Shown here: positions 7,993 through 17,236 of the stretch, piece by piece
Layout of the letters: each line of letters begins with the position of its first letter
How positions within the stretch are numbered: the stretch's first letter is position 1
Assembly (NCBI RefSeq): GCF_002343915.1
Contig: NZ_NETK01000001.1
Location: 6,896,001 to 6,960,000 of the forward strand
From: Nannocystis exedens
GTDB taxonomy: Bacteria > Myxococcota_A > Polyangia > Nannocystales > Nannocystaceae
Direction: 5' to 3'
Length of the DNA stretch: 64,000 nt
Translations under genes and position numbers: made by a program
The notes under the pieces: generated by a model
What the model saw: the letters and a program-made list of their open reading frames with translations, nothing else
Told to the model about the DNA's origin: nothing
The model's database searches: none

Positions 7993-9153
7993 TCACAGCG
8001 CGGCGGCGAGGGCCTCGTGCAGCTCGGCGTCGGTGAGGTCGATCGGGTTGCCCTTCATGCTGCTGGCGCGGCGCGAGCGGTCGGCGAGGTCGGGCAGGTC
8101 GGCGGCGCGCAGGCCGAAGGCGGCGAGCGGGCGGATCTGCAGCGACGCGACCAGCGATCTCAATTGCCCGACCGCCTGGTCGAGGGTGGCGGCGGGGTCG
8201 CCGGTGACGAGGCGGGCGACCTCGTCGAGGCGGGCGAGGACGGGGCTCTGCGGCTCGCGGGCCCGGAGGGCGCGGGCGTTGATCCGCAGGACCTCGGGCA
8301 GCAGGCGGGCGCACACGGCCCCGTGCGGGGCGCCCGGGAAGGCGCCGCCGATCGGGCCGGCGAAGCCGTGGACGGCCCCGAGAGCGGCGTTGGCGAGGGC
8401 GAGGCCGCCGAGCAGGCTGGCGAGGGCCATGTCGCTGCGGGCGTCGAGGTCGCGGCCGTCGGCGAAGGCGCGCGGCAGGGCCCGGGCGGCGCGGGCGATG
8501 CCGTCGCGGCACAGGGCGTCGGTGATCGGGTTGGCCTTGCGCGACACGAAGGGCTCGATGAGCTGGGTCAGCGCGTCGAGGCCGCAGTCGGCGGTGACGG
8601 CCGGCGGCAGCGAGAGGGTCAGCGCGGGGTCGACGATCGCGGCGCGCGGCAGCATCTTCGGGCTGCGCAGGCTGACCTTGACCCGCTGCGCCTCGGCCGT
8701 GAGCACGGCGTTGCGCGTGACCTCCGAGCCGGTGCCGGCGGTGGTCGGGACGGCGACGAACGGGGCCGGGTCGTGGGCCAGCGGGCGGCCGCGGCCGACG
8801 ACCTCGAGGTAGTCGAGCGGCGGGCCGGGGTTGCGCACGAGCGCGGCGATCGCCTTGCCGGCGTCGAGCGGGCTGCCACCGCCGATCGCCACCACCACGT
8901 CGCAGTCGCACGCGCGCGCGGCCGCGACCCCGCGCTCGGCGTCGGCGACCGTCGGCTCGCCGGCGACGGCGAACACGGTCGCCGCGAGGCCGGCGGCGCG
9001 GATGTTCTCGAGGACAGGTTCGGCGCGGGCCGGGTCGCGGCCGGTGACGACGAGGGCGCGGCGCCCGTGCTCGGCGGCGATCGGGCCGACCTGGGCGGCG
9101 GCGCCGACCCCGAAGACGATCCGCGCGGCGGTCGCCAGCTCGAACGGGATCAC
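7993..9153 (-). CDS. iron-containing alcohol dehydrogenase
   Basis: 386 residues, group III NAD(P)-dependent dehydrogenase. GGGSPLDAGK at 91-100 is the nucleotide-binding signature; TTAGTGSEVT (137-146) is the second family motif. Metal-ligand region: D193 is present in GLDALTQLIEP, but the usual second ligand His is Gln (Q197), while two later His residues (GAVHGF and APHG) are kept. The altered ligand set makes the metal and substrate uncertain. Start GTG 9153 overlaps the stop of the ABM gene (GTGA). Likely oxidises or reduces a small alcohol/aldehyde; partner of the coupled monooxygenase-like protein. Confidence 0.88.
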   Translation of the reverse strand: MIPFELATAARIVFGVGAAAQVGPIAAEHGRRALVVTGRDPARAEPVLENIRAAGLAATVFAVAGEPTVADAERGVAAARACDCDVVVAIGGGSPLDAGKAIAALVRNPGPPLDYLEVVGRGRPLAHDPAPFVAVPTTAGTGSEVTRNAVLTAEAQRVKVSLRSPKMLPRAAIVDPALTLSLPPAVTADCGLDALTQLIEPFVSRKANPITDALCRDGIARAARALPRAFADGRDLDARSDMALASLLGGLALANAALGAVHGFAGPIGGAFPGAPHGAVCARLLPEVLRINARALRAREPQSPVLARLDEVARLVTGDPAATLDQAVGQLRSLVASLQIRPLAAFGLRAADLPDLADRSRRASSMKGNPIDLTDAELHEALAAAL

Positions 9154-9455
9154 CACGCGTCGTCCGCCGGGAACACGTTGGCGAAGCGGACGCTGGTGCG
9201 CGGGCTGGCCATCATCGGCGCGACCGCGTCGCGCCACGCCTGGTAGTGCGCGGTCTCCTTGTGGCGCGCCGGGGCGGCCTCGTCGCGGTAGACCTCGACG
9301 AGGATGAAGCGGGTCGGGTCGCCCTCCTGCTGCAGGACGTCGAAGCGGGCGACGCCGGGCTCGCGCACGCTCGCGGACGCGTTGGCGACGGTGGCGGCCC
9401 GGAACGCCTCGACCTGGTCGGGCACGACGTGGACGTGGACATGGACGACGAGCAC
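9150..9455 (-). CDS. antibiotic biosynthesis monooxygenase (ABM) domain protein
   Basis: 101 residues when begun at GTG 9455; a longer open frame to 9521 adds an unlikely leader. One ferredoxin-like ABM domain: HVHVHVVPDQVEAF start, then FILVEVYRDEAA, HKETAHYQAW and the closing FANVF. Members act as cofactor-free monooxygenases, heme-degrading enzymes or LsrG-like isomerases, usually as dimers. Coupled by GTGA overlap to the alcohol dehydrogenase, suggesting a two-step conversion of a small carbonyl compound. Exact substrate unknown. Confidence 0.85.
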   Translation of the reverse strand: MLVVHVHVHVVPDQVEAFRAATVANASASVREPGVARFDVLQQEGDPTRFILVEVYRDEAAPARHKETAHYQAWRDAVAPMMASPRTSVRFANVFPADDAW

Positions 9456-9589
9456 GCCCCACCATAGCAGAGGTCGGGCGGCGGCGAGGGGCGAGCGAAG
9501 GCCGGGGCCGCTCGACCTCACGGGGAAGATGCCCCGAGGCGCAGGAGCCGGCGCCGCGCGGCCGGGGCGGCAGTGGCTGTTTTTTAGGA

Positions 9590-9620
9590 CATGCCCCGAC
9601 GGACATGACCTCGAGGACAG
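9590..9620. repeat. dispersed hairpin half-sites
   Basis: GGACATGCCCC-GAC-GGACATG followed by ACCTCGAGGACAGG; lies downstream of the cyclophilin stop. Confidence 0.6.
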
Positions 9621-9623
9621 GCT

Positions 9624-10484
9624 TCAGCGGACGCGCGGGCGGCGGACGATCTCGACCGAGTTGAGCAGCTCGGGGTCGCGCGGCTTGTCGTTGGCGTCGC
9701 GCGGGACCAGGGCGATGTCGTCGGCCAGGCGCATCGCGGCGTCGTTGCAGTGGCCGAACACGGTGTGCTTGCCGTCGAGGTGCGGGGTCGGGTTGAGGGT
9801 GATGAAGAACTGGGCGCTGCCGGTGTTCGGGCCGCGGTTGGCCATGCTCAGCACGCCGGGCGCGTCGTGGATCAGCTCCGGATCGATCTCGTCCTCGATC
9901 ACGTAGCCGGGGTTGCCGAGGCCGGTGCCGGTCGGGTCGCCGGCCTGCACCATGAAGCCGGGGATCACGCGGTGGAAGGTGGTGTTGTCGTAGTAGGGCC
10001 GCTTGACCCACGCGTCCGAGGCCTTGTCGTACCAGGGCCGCAGACCGCGGGCGAGGCCGACGAAATTGGCGATCGTCTTCGGCGTGCGTTCGACCTCGAG
10101 CTCGCACTCGAGGACGCCGCGCGGGGTCTTGAAGAGGACCCACAGCGCGTCGTCGGGGCGGCCCGGCAGGCCGGCGAGGGCCTCCTCGAGCGTGAACTCG
10201 CCGGCTTCCGGGTCGCCCTGGGCGACGGCGTAGGCCCGCACTTGGGCGGCCGTCATGCCCTCGGGGGCCGCGTCGCCCTTCTTGAAGGCGATCTCGGTGC
10301 CGCCCCCGCCGCCTTCCTCGGCGCCCGCCTCGCCCGGCGCCTGCGGACGGCCGGACTTGCGGGCCGCCTTGGCGGCCTCCATCGCGGCGATCTCCTCCGG
10401 CAGCGGGGGCGGCGGGACGAACACGCAGCCGACCAGGAGGGCGGCGAGCAGGCTCCACGGGCGCGGCGAAGGGCAGGTCGGCAT
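9624..10484 (-). CDS. lipoprotein cyclophilin-type peptidyl-prolyl isomerase
   Basis: 286 residues. Lipobox ALLVGC (C20), then a Pro-, Ala- and Gly-rich linker to about residue 65, a short helical region, and a cyclophilin domain (about 110-280). Catalytic and binding residues are visible in FHRVIPGFMVQAGDPTGTG (the Arg of HRVI, the Phe and Gln) and in SAQFFI and HTVFG. Expected to catalyse proline cis-trans isomerisation on exported proteins while tethered to a membrane. Transcribed divergently from rpsT. Confidence 0.93.
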   Translation of the reverse strand: MPTCPSPRPWSLLAALLVGCVFVPPPPLPEEIAAMEAAKAARKSGRPQAPGEAGAEEGGGGGTEIAFKKGDAAPEGMTAAQVRAYAVAQGDPEAGEFTLEEALAGLPGRPDDALWVLFKTPRGVLECELEVERTPKTIANFVGLARGLRPWYDKASDAWVKRPYYDNTTFHRVIPGFMVQAGDPTGTGLGNPGYVIEDEIDPELIHDAPGVLSMANRGPNTGSAQFFITLNPTPHLDGKHTVFGHCNDAAMRLADDIALVPRDANDKPRDPELLNSVEIVRRPRVR

Positions 10485-10600
10485 GGTTGTGAGGGTCTAC
10501 ACGCGTCGGGGCGCCCGCGCACGGTCAAAACTCGGGTCTACTGGCCCGTGGGGCCGCGGACCCTGGCGCGCGGGGCGTACAGTGGCAGCCGGGCGTCGCC

Positions 10601-10630
10601 TTGACAAGGGCCGCGCCTCGGGTCCATAAG
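10601..10630 (+). promoter_or_regulatory. sigma-70-type promoter of rpsT
   Basis: A consensus -35 TTGACA (10601-10606), 18-base spacer and CATAAG as a -10 (10625-10630), 34 bases before the rpsT start. The perfect -35 in a GC-rich genome and the position before a ribosomal gene support it. Confidence 0.65.
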
Positions 10631-10664
10631 CTCCCTCCCCTCCAGGAAACGAAGAGCAAGAGCC

Positions 10665-10940
10665 GTGGCGAATCACAAGTCGGCAGAGAAGCGCAACCGT
10701 CAACGCCTCAAGCGGCGCGAGCGTAACGTGTTCCACCTGTCCACCATGCGCACGTACATGAAGCGGCTGCGCAAGGCCCTCGAAGGTGGTGACCTCGAGG
10801 GTGCCAAGGAGACCCTGCCGCTCGCGCTGCAGGCGATCGGCAAGGCGGCGAGCAAGGGCGTGATCCACCGCAACACCGCGTCGCGCTACGCGTCGCGCGT
10901 GCGCCTCGCGTTCAACAAGAAGAACGCCCCGGCGGCCTGA
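10665..10940 (+). CDS. rpsT: 30S ribosomal protein S20
   Basis: 91 residues, GTG start (VANHKSAEKRNRQ). Classic S20: very basic helical hairpin protein binding 16S rRNA during early 30S assembly, with the ending RNTASRYASRVRLAFNK. Normal length. A promoter lies just upstream and a strong hairpin follows, so it is probably a single-gene unit. Confidence 0.97.
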   Translation: MANHKSAEKRNRQRLKRRERNVFHLSTMRTYMKRLRKALEGGDLEGAKETLPLALQAIGKAASKGVIHRNTASRYASRVRLAFNKKNAPAA

Positions 10941-10982
10941 GCGTCGGCCGCCGCGCCGAGGCGGAGCAGCACCGTTCGAGTC

Positions 10983-11014
10983 GAGCGCGCCAGGGCCCGT
11001 GGCCCGGCGCGCTC
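10983..11014 (+). terminator. strong hairpin after rpsT
   Basis: GAGCGCGCC-A-GGGCC pairs with GGCCC-GGCGCGCTC around a CGT loop: 14 pairs with a single bulged A. No T-run follows, which is usual for very GC-rich genomes. Confidence 0.7.
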
Positions 11015-11082
11015 CTCGTGTTGGGTCGCGGCCCGGCGATCGGGCCTTGCCCCAGCCGCGGGCATCGGCGACCCTTGCCGCC

Positions 11083-11493
11083 ATGCAGCATGACGCCCCG
11101 CCCGTGGTCCGTACGGTCATCTCCACCCCCGACGCGCCGGCCGCGATCGGCCCGTACAGCCAGGGGATCGTCGTCAGCGGCGGTCGCACGCTCTACACGG
11201 CCGGCCAGATCCCGCTCGACCCGCAGACGATGCAGATCGTCGGCGACGGCGACATCAAGGCCCAGACCGAGCGCGTGATGCAGAACCTCGCCGCGATCCT
11301 CCGCGCCGCCGGCATGGACTTCACCAACGTCGTGCGCTGCGGGATCTTCCTCAAGGACATGAAGGACTTCGCGGCGGTCAACGAGATCTACGGGCGCCAC
11401 TTCGGCGACCACCGCCCGGCCCGCTCGACCGTCGCGGTGGCCACCCTGCCGAAGGACGTGCTGGTCGAGATCGACGCCATCGCCGTCGGCTGA
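11083..11493 (+). CDS. RidA family protein (reactive imine/enamine deaminase)
   Basis: 136 residues from ATG 11083; the frame extends upstream into the rpsT terminator but that part is not family-like. Contains the YjgF/RidA signature AIGPYSQG, TAGQIPLDP, NLAAILRAAG and the Arg-containing RCGIFLKDM, ending in VEIDAIAV. RidA hydrolyses reactive 2-aminoacrylate and related enamines formed by PLP enzymes. The stop overlaps the start of the next gene by one base (TGATG). Confidence 0.93.
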   Translation: MQHDAPPVVRTVISTPDAPAAIGPYSQGIVVSGGRTLYTAGQIPLDPQTMQIVGDGDIKAQTERVMQNLAAILRAAGMDFTNVVRCGIFLKDMKDFAAVNEIYGRHFGDHRPARSTVAVATLPKDVLVEIDAIAVG

Positions 11494-14207
11494 TGCAGCG
11501 ACGAACCCAGGCGGCGCTCGCGGGCCTGGTCGTCGCCCTCGCGGCCACCGGCGGGCTGCTCCTGCGCGGCTGCGGACCGAGCTCCCCCGTCGACGGAGAG
11601 GTCGCGGGCGGCTCGGGCGAACTGCCCGGCGAGGCGACCGCGGCCCCGGCCGCCCCGCCGGCGCGCGTCCGCGGCAAGGTGATGGTCGAGGTCGGCGGGG
11701 CCGTCGAGGCGCCGGCGCAGGCACCTGTCGACAAGGACATGGCCGATGGGACCGGTCCTGACGGCTATGACCCTTCAGCCCTGGACAAAGAGCCAGGTGC
11801 CGACGGGCCGCCGGTGCCGCTGGCGCCGCCGCGCGAGTGCAAGGCGCGGGCGTGGCGGGGCGGGTTCCTGCTGGCGGAGGCGAGCTGCGACGCCGAGGGG
11901 CAATTCGCGCTCGACCTGGCGCTGCCGGCCGGGCCGCCGGCGGCGGTGACGGTCGAGGCGCTGGTGCCCGGCCACCTGCGCGGGGTGCTGACGGCGCCGG
12001 CGCAGGCGGGCACCGAGGCGGTGCTGCCGACGCTGGCGCTCGGGCCCGCGTCCTGGCTCAAGGGACAGGTGATCGATCGCCGCGGGCAGCCGGTCACCGG
12101 GGTGCGGATCGAGGCGACGCCGCTGCCGGGCCTCGGCGAGCCGGAGCCGTGGCGGACGGACAGCGACGCGGCCGGGGCCTTCGTGCTCGACACCGTGCCC
12201 GCCGGGCCGCTGCGGCTGCGGGCGACCGGGCAGGGGCTGGCGCTGTCGGTGGTCGAGGCGTTCGCGCCGGAGGCGGGGGTGGTGATCGTCGTCGACTCGC
12301 TGCAGGACCTGAGCGGCACGGTGGTCGGCGATCCGGCGCTGGTGGCCCGCGCGCAGGTGCGGCTCGAGGGCTCGTCGCTGTGGCCGCCGATCGTCCAGCC
12401 GGCCGGCAAGACCGGCGAGTTCCTGTTCTCCGATTTGGTCGACGGCGTCTACGGCCTGGTCGCGCAGGTGCGGGCCGAGCGGCCCGGCGAGCAGGAGTAC
12501 GCCTCGATCCCGCTCGAGAACCTCAGCCCCGGCGCGCACGTCAGCCTGGCGCTGATCGCCGCCCAGCGCGTGCCGGTCCAGGTCGTCAGCCCCGACGGCT
12601 CGCCGGTGCCGCGCGCCCGCGTGACCCTCGGCTACGCCAGCGTCGGCCTGCTGCAGCAGATCGCCGAGGCCGACGACGCCGGCCTGGCCGACCTCGGCCC
12701 GGTGGTGCCCGGACCTTATGTGGTGCGCGCCGACGCCGACGGCTACCTGCCGTCGGAGTCGGTCGCGGTCGACGTCGGCAAGGAGGCGCCGGCGCGGCAG
12801 ACGTTGACGCTGGTGCGCCCGGGGCGGATCGCCGGCACCGTGATCGACGACGACGGCCGACCTGTCCCCGAGGCCAGCATCGTCGTCGACGCCGACACGC
12901 TCTACAGCCCCGGGGAGGCGATGATCCGCGCCCGCACCTTCAGCGCGCTGCAGCGCGGCGGCAGCCTCGGGGTCACGCGCGGGGCGGTCCCGCCGATCCC
13001 GCTGGTCGGCGACGACGAGGCCGTCGGCACCTGGGCCGAGACCGACGAGCGCGGCGACTTCTCGCTCGACACGCTGATGCCCGGCCGCTACCGCCTGCGC
13101 GCGGTCCACGGCGACCACGCCGGCTCGGCGACGGTGATCGTCGACCTCGCGCCGGGCGAGCGCGAGGACGGGGTGGTGCTGACGCTCGGCCAGGGCGTGC
13201 CGCTCGGCGGGCGCGTGCTCGACGGCAACCGCCAGCCGATCGCCGGCGCGCGCATCGAGCTGGCCGACGGCTCGGAGGTGACGAGCGACGGCTTCGGCAT
13301 GTGGAGCGCGGGCCACCGCCGCGGCAAGCAGCGGATCATCATCCGCGCCGCGGGCATGGTGCCGGCGGTGGTCGAGGTCGACCTCGAAGGAAGGGCGACG
13401 TCGATCGAGCAGATCCTGCAGCCGGCCGAGGGCGGGCTCGAGGGCCGCGTGCGCGACGGCAACGACCAGCCGATCGCCGGCGTGCGGGTGACGCTGCTGC
13501 CGGCGGGCGAGCTCGCGCCGACCGAGGTGACGTACACCGACGCGCGCGGGCTGTTCGAGTTCTCGCGCCTGGTTCCGGGGACAGCCACGCTCGAGCTCGA
13601 CCACCCGGAGTACGCGCCGGCGAGCAAGCGCGTGAAGATCGACAAGGCCAGCCGCGGCGACGCGCCGGTCGAGCTCGCGCTCGCGCGCGGCTGGTCGCTC
13701 GAGGTCGTCGTCCGCGCCACCGGCAGCGGCGACCCGATCGCCGGGGCGCGGGTCGAGGTCGACGGCCAGGTGTGGGCCGCCGACGAGGCCGGCGAGGTGC
13801 GGGCCGCCCGGCTGGCGCGCGAGCGGGTGCGGGTGCGCGTCGAGGCGCCGGGCTGGGTCGGCGTGTCGACCTCGTTCGCGCGGCCGGCGGGCGGGGCCCC
13901 GGGCACGCTGGTGGTCGACCTCGAGGAGGCGGCCGGGCTCGACGGCGAGGTCACCGACGAGCGCGGCGAACCGGTCGCCGGGGCGCGCCTCTACGTCCGC
14001 ACGCGCGACGGCAACACCGTGCTGGCCGAGACCACCACCGACACCGAGGGTCGCTGGTCGGTCGAGGGGTTGCCCGAGGGCGACGTGACGGTCGAGGCGA
14101 TCCCACCGCCGGGGCTCGCCGACTTGCTGGCACCCGTGACTTTACAGACCGACGTCCGCCGCGGCCACGTGACCCGCGAGGTTGACCTGCGCTTCGATCG
14201 GCTATGA
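11493..14207 (+). CDS. large carboxypeptidase-regulatory-domain repeat lipoprotein
   Basis: 904 residues. Signal with hydrophobic stretch and C27 (LLLRGC), Ala/Pro-rich linker, then seven or more CarboxypepD_reg-like beta-sandwich repeats, each with a GxVxDxxGxPVxGAxV pattern: for example near residues 195 (GQVIDRRGQPVTGVRI), 360, 445, 570, 650, 740 and 815. Such repeats are found in cell-surface and outer-membrane proteins; no catalytic domain is visible. Two extra acidic segments sit near 80-100, where the sequence is encoded by degenerate hairpin repeat (CCTGTCGACAAGGACATGG around 11725). Probably a surface-exposed structural or adhesive lipoprotein. Confidence 0.82.
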   Translation: MQRRTQAALAGLVVALAATGGLLLRGCGPSSPVDGEVAGGSGELPGEATAAPAAPPARVRGKVMVEVGGAVEAPAQAPVDKDMADGTGPDGYDPSALDKEPGADGPPVPLAPPRECKARAWRGGFLLAEASCDAEGQFALDLALPAGPPAAVTVEALVPGHLRGVLTAPAQAGTEAVLPTLALGPASWLKGQVIDRRGQPVTGVRIEATPLPGLGEPEPWRTDSDAAGAFVLDTVPAGPLRLRATGQGLALSVVEAFAPEAGVVIVVDSLQDLSGTVVGDPALVARAQVRLEGSSLWPPIVQPAGKTGEFLFSDLVDGVYGLVAQVRAERPGEQEYASIPLENLSPGAHVSLALIAAQRVPVQVVSPDGSPVPRARVTLGYASVGLLQQIAEADDAGLADLGPVVPGPYVVRADADGYLPSESVAVDVGKEAPARQTLTLVRPGRIAGTVIDDDGRPVPEASIVVDADTLYSPGEAMIRARTFSALQRGGSLGVTRGAVPPIPLVGDDEAVGTWAETDERGDFSLDTLMPGRYRLRAVHGDHAGSATVIVDLAPGEREDGVVLTLGQGVPLGGRVLDGNRQPIAGARIELADGSEVTSDGFGMWSAGHRRGKQRIIIRAAGMVPAVVEVDLEGRATSIEQILQPAEGGLEGRVRDGNDQPIAGVRVTLLPAGELAPTEVTYTDARGLFEFSRLVPGTATLELDHPEYAPASKRVKIDKASRGDAPVELALARGWSLEVVVRATGSGDPIAGARVEVDGQVWAADEAGEVRAARLARERVRVRVEAPGWVGVSTSFARPAGGAPGTLVVDLEEAAGLDGEVTDERGEPVAGARLYVRTRDGNTVLAETTTDTEGRWSVEGLPEGDVTVEAIPPPGLADLLAPVTLQTDVRRGHVTREVDLRFDRL

Positions 14208-14217
14208 TTCGCGCGCC

Positions 14218-14766
14218 ATGACCATTCGTTCGCCGCGTTACGCGCTGCTGGTGCTCGGTCTCGCTGTCGCCTGCGGAGGCGACCCGAAGAAGCCCGCGAC
14301 CCCCGATGCCAAGAGCCCCGAGGCCAAGCCGGTCGCCGAGGCCGCGAAGCCGGCCGAACCGGCCAAGACCGCCGACGCCGCCCCGGCCGGCGACAAGATC
14401 AAGCTCGTCGACGGCCCCGGCGACGACCGCTTCGCCCTCCGCATCACGCCGCCCGCGGACGCCGCCGTCGGCCGCGAGGGCGTCGTCACCGTCGCGGCCG
14501 TGCCGCAGGGCCCCTGGCACATCAACCTCGACTTCCCGACCAAGCTCGCGCTGTCGGCGCCCGAGGGCGTCACCCTGCCGAAGGCCGAGCTGGCCAAGGC
14601 CGACGCCGCCAAGCTCGACGAGAAGAGCGCGGAATTCGCCGTGAAGTTCACGCCCACTTCGGCCGGAGACAAGGCCTTCACGGGCGAGTTCAAGTTCGCC
14701 GTGTGCCAGGACGAGGCCTGCTCGCCGGTCACCCAGAAGGTCGACTTCAAGGTCGCCGTGAAGTAG
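14218..14766 (+). CDS. lipoprotein with DsbC/DsbD-alpha-like domain
   Basis: 182 residues. Lipobox ending AVAC (C19), then an Ala/Lys/Pro-rich flexible linker to about residue 60 and a compact beta domain. The ending FKFAVCQDEACSPVTQKVDF matches the C-terminal signature of the domain found in thiol:disulfide interchange proteins (Pfam family named DsbC; DsbD N-terminus), with a CxxxxC pair. The catalytic transmembrane DsbD is absent, so this is probably a stand-alone accessory or carbohydrate-like binding domain. Starts 10 bases after the preceding gene, so co-transcription is likely. Confidence 0.7.
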   Translation: MTIRSPRYALLVLGLAVACGGDPKKPATPDAKSPEAKPVAEAAKPAEPAKTADAAPAGDKIKLVDGPGDDRFALRITPPADAAVGREGVVTVAAVPQGPWHINLDFPTKLALSAPEGVTLPKAELAKADAAKLDEKSAEFAVKFTPTSAGDKAFTGEFKFAVCQDEACSPVTQKVDFKVAVK

Positions 14767-14896
14767 CGCGGCCCCGCGGACGCTGTTCGGGGGGGTCGGG
14801 CTCGCGCCCCGGGCGCCCGGCCTTTTTGCCGAGCGCGGCGAGCTCGATTACCATGGGACTTCTCGTCACCGCGAAGTGACGCGAACGGAGGCAGCG

Positions 14897-17236
14897 ATGG
14901 ACGAGCCAGTGAGCGCCAAGACGAGGATCGAGGCGCTGGCGGCCGCGGTCGCCCAGGAGTTCGAGAGCACCCGCCGGGTGCTCAGCTTCGAGGAGTGGTT
15001 CGAGCTGCTGTGCGATCAGCCGCACGTCCACGCGCGCAACGCGGCGCAGTACCTGCGCGACTGCTTCGACTTCTACGGCCGAAGGGATGTCCGGATCCCC
15101 AGCGGCAAGGTCTCGCGCTTCAAGCTGTTCGACTGCGAGTTCGACGGCGGCTCGGGCCGCCTGGTCGGCCAGGAGCCGGCCCAGAACGCGTTCTACGAGG
15201 CGCTCGACAGCTTCGTCCGGATCGGCCGCGTCAACAAGCTGCTGCTCTTGCACGGGCCCAACGGCTCGGCCAAGACGACCTTCCTCGACGCGGTGATGCG
15301 CGCGCTCGAGGCCTACTCCGAGACCGACGGCGGGGCGCTCTATCGCTTCTCGTGGGTGTTCCCCAGCAAGACCTCGAAGAGCGGGGGCATCGGGTTCGGC
15401 AGCGGGCCGTGGAGCGCGGCGATCGGCGAGGCGACGTTCGCCAAGCTCGGCGCCGAGGCGATCGACGCCAAGCTGAGCGACGAGAACAAGGACCCGCCGC
15501 TCTACCTGATCCCGATGTCGGAGCGGGCGGCGCTGCTGGAGTCGCAGCTGCGGGCGGCCCAGGCCCGTGACCCGCAGGACGGCAAGCTCGAGCACTTCGT
15601 GATCAGCGAGGCGGCGCTGCGCGGCGACCTGTCGCAGCGCAACCGGCGGATCTTCGACGCCCTGCTCAACATCTACCAGGGCGACCTGCGCAAGGTGTAC
15701 CAGCACGTGCAGGTCGAGCGGCTGTTCCTCAGCCGGCAGTACCGCAGCGGGCTCGTCACCGTCGAGCCGAAGCAGACCGCCGACGCGCGCAGCTTCCCGG
15801 TCACCGGCGACCGCGCCTACGCCAGCCTGCCGCCGGCGGTCGGCGGGCAGGTGCTGTTCGCCTGTCAGGGCGACCTGGTCGACGCCAACCGCGGGCTGAT
15901 CAACTTCAGCGATCTGCTGAAGCGGCCGTACGAGCACTACAAGTACTTGCTGACGGCCACCGAGTCGGGGCAGGTCGCGCTCGAGCACGTGGTGCTGGCG
16001 CTCGACGTGGTGTTCAGCGGCTCGGCCAACGACCTCAACCTGCTCGAGTTCCGCGCGCTGCGCTCGGGCGAGTACCAGAGCCTGCGCGGGCGCCTCGAGC
16101 TGATCCCGGTGCCGTACCTGCTCGACTACCGGGTCGAGCGCAAGGTCTACCAGGAGCAGGTCGGCGACGTGCTGCGGGGGATCCACATCGCCCCGCACGT
16201 GCCGCGGATCCTGGCGCTGTGGGGCGTGATGACGCGCCTGCGCCCGCCCAACCCGGCCGAGTACTCGCCCAAGCTGCAGGCGGTGCTGTCGCGCCTCGGG
16301 CCGCTCGACAAGGCCGACCTCTACGCGTACGGCCGCGTGCCCGCCGGCCTGACCAGCGACGAGGCGCGCGAGCTGCTGCTGGCGGTCCCGCAGATGCATC
16401 AGGAGCGGTTCCCCCAGGCGGTCGTGCGCGCCGAGGGGGCCGAGCACCTGCTCGGCGACTACGAGGGCAGCTTCGGCGCCTCGGTCCGCGACCTCAAGCG
16501 CGTGCTGCTGGCGGCCGCCAGCGAGCCGGGCACCACCTGCGTCACCGTGCCGCGGCTGTTCAAGGAGCTGCGCAAGTTCATGGGCGACGCGCTCAACCAC
16601 CGCTGGATGCTGCTGCCGAAGGCGGCGAGCGGGTTCCACCTGCTCGACGGCGAGGGCAGCATCACCGCGGCGGCCTGGAACTACTGGCTCAGCGCGTCCG
16701 ACTGGGAGGTCCGCGAGGCGATGGGCCTGGTCGACGAGGCCCGCTACCTCGAGGTCTTCAAGAAGTACGTGGTCCACGTCAAGCACGCGGTCAAGCGCGA
16801 GAAGATGTTCGACCCGGTCACCGGCAACCTGCGCGACCCCGACGAGAAGTTCATGCAGGGCCTCGAGAAGACGATGGACCCGAAGGCCGGGCCGCACTTC
16901 CGCACCGACCTGCTGTCGCGGATCGGCGCCTGGGCGCTGAGCCACCCCGACGAGGAGCCGGCCTACGCCGAGATCTTCGCCGACTACTTCTACCGCCTGC
17001 GTGACGACTACTACCGGCAACAGAAGGGCGTGGTGGCCCGGGGGATCCAGCGCATGCTCGAGCTCCTCGCCGACGACCGCCGCGCCGACAACCCGCTCGC
17101 CCCGCAAGAAGAGCAGGTCGCCCGCCGCGCGCTCGAGATCCTGCTCGGCGGCCACGACGGCGGGATCAAGCGCGAGCGCCACACCCGCGAGACGCTGCGC
17201 GAGACGCTCGTGCAGCTGTCGAAGGCGCGCTACTGA
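14897..17236 (+). CDS. prkA: PrkA family serine protein kinase
   Basis: 779 residues; ATG at 14897 has GGAG six bases upstream, so it is preferred to the GTG at 14876. N-terminal AAA ATPase part with Walker A GPNGSAKT (120-127), then the PrkA C-terminal domain distantly related to Ser/Thr kinases. Known PrkA proteins (YeaG in E. coli) phosphorylate proteins during stress, starvation or sporulation. PrkA is usually encoded next to yeaH/DUF444 and spoVR; neither is seen downstream here, which is unusual. A long hairpin follows, so it appears to be transcribed alone. Confidence 0.93.
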   Translation: MDEPVSAKTRIEALAAAVAQEFESTRRVLSFEEWFELLCDQPHVHARNAAQYLRDCFDFYGRRDVRIPSGKVSRFKLFDCEFDGGSGRLVGQEPAQNAFYEALDSFVRIGRVNKLLLLHGPNGSAKTTFLDAVMRALEAYSETDGGALYRFSWVFPSKTSKSGGIGFGSGPWSAAIGEATFAKLGAEAIDAKLSDENKDPPLYLIPMSERAALLESQLRAAQARDPQDGKLEHFVISEAALRGDLSQRNRRIFDALLNIYQGDLRKVYQHVQVERLFLSRQYRSGLVTVEPKQTADARSFPVTGDRAYASLPPAVGGQVLFACQGDLVDANRGLINFSDLLKRPYEHYKYLLTATESGQVALEHVVLALDVVFSGSANDLNLLEFRALRSGEYQSLRGRLELIPVPYLLDYRVERKVYQEQVGDVLRGIHIAPHVPRILALWGVMTRLRPPNPAEYSPKLQAVLSRLGPLDKADLYAYGRVPAGLTSDEARELLLAVPQMHQERFPQAVVRAEGAEHLLGDYEGSFGASVRDLKRVLLAAASEPGTTCVTVPRLFKELRKFMGDALNHRWMLLPKAASGFHLLDGEGSITAAAWNYWLSASDWEVREAMGLVDEARYLEVFKKYVVHVKHAVKREKMFDPVTGNLRDPDEKFMQGLEKTMDPKAGPHFRTDLLSRIGAWALSHPDEEPAYAEIFADYFYRLRDDYYRQQKGVVARGIQRMLELLADDRRADNPLAPQEEQVARRALEILLGGHDGGIKRERHTRETLRETLVQLSKARY

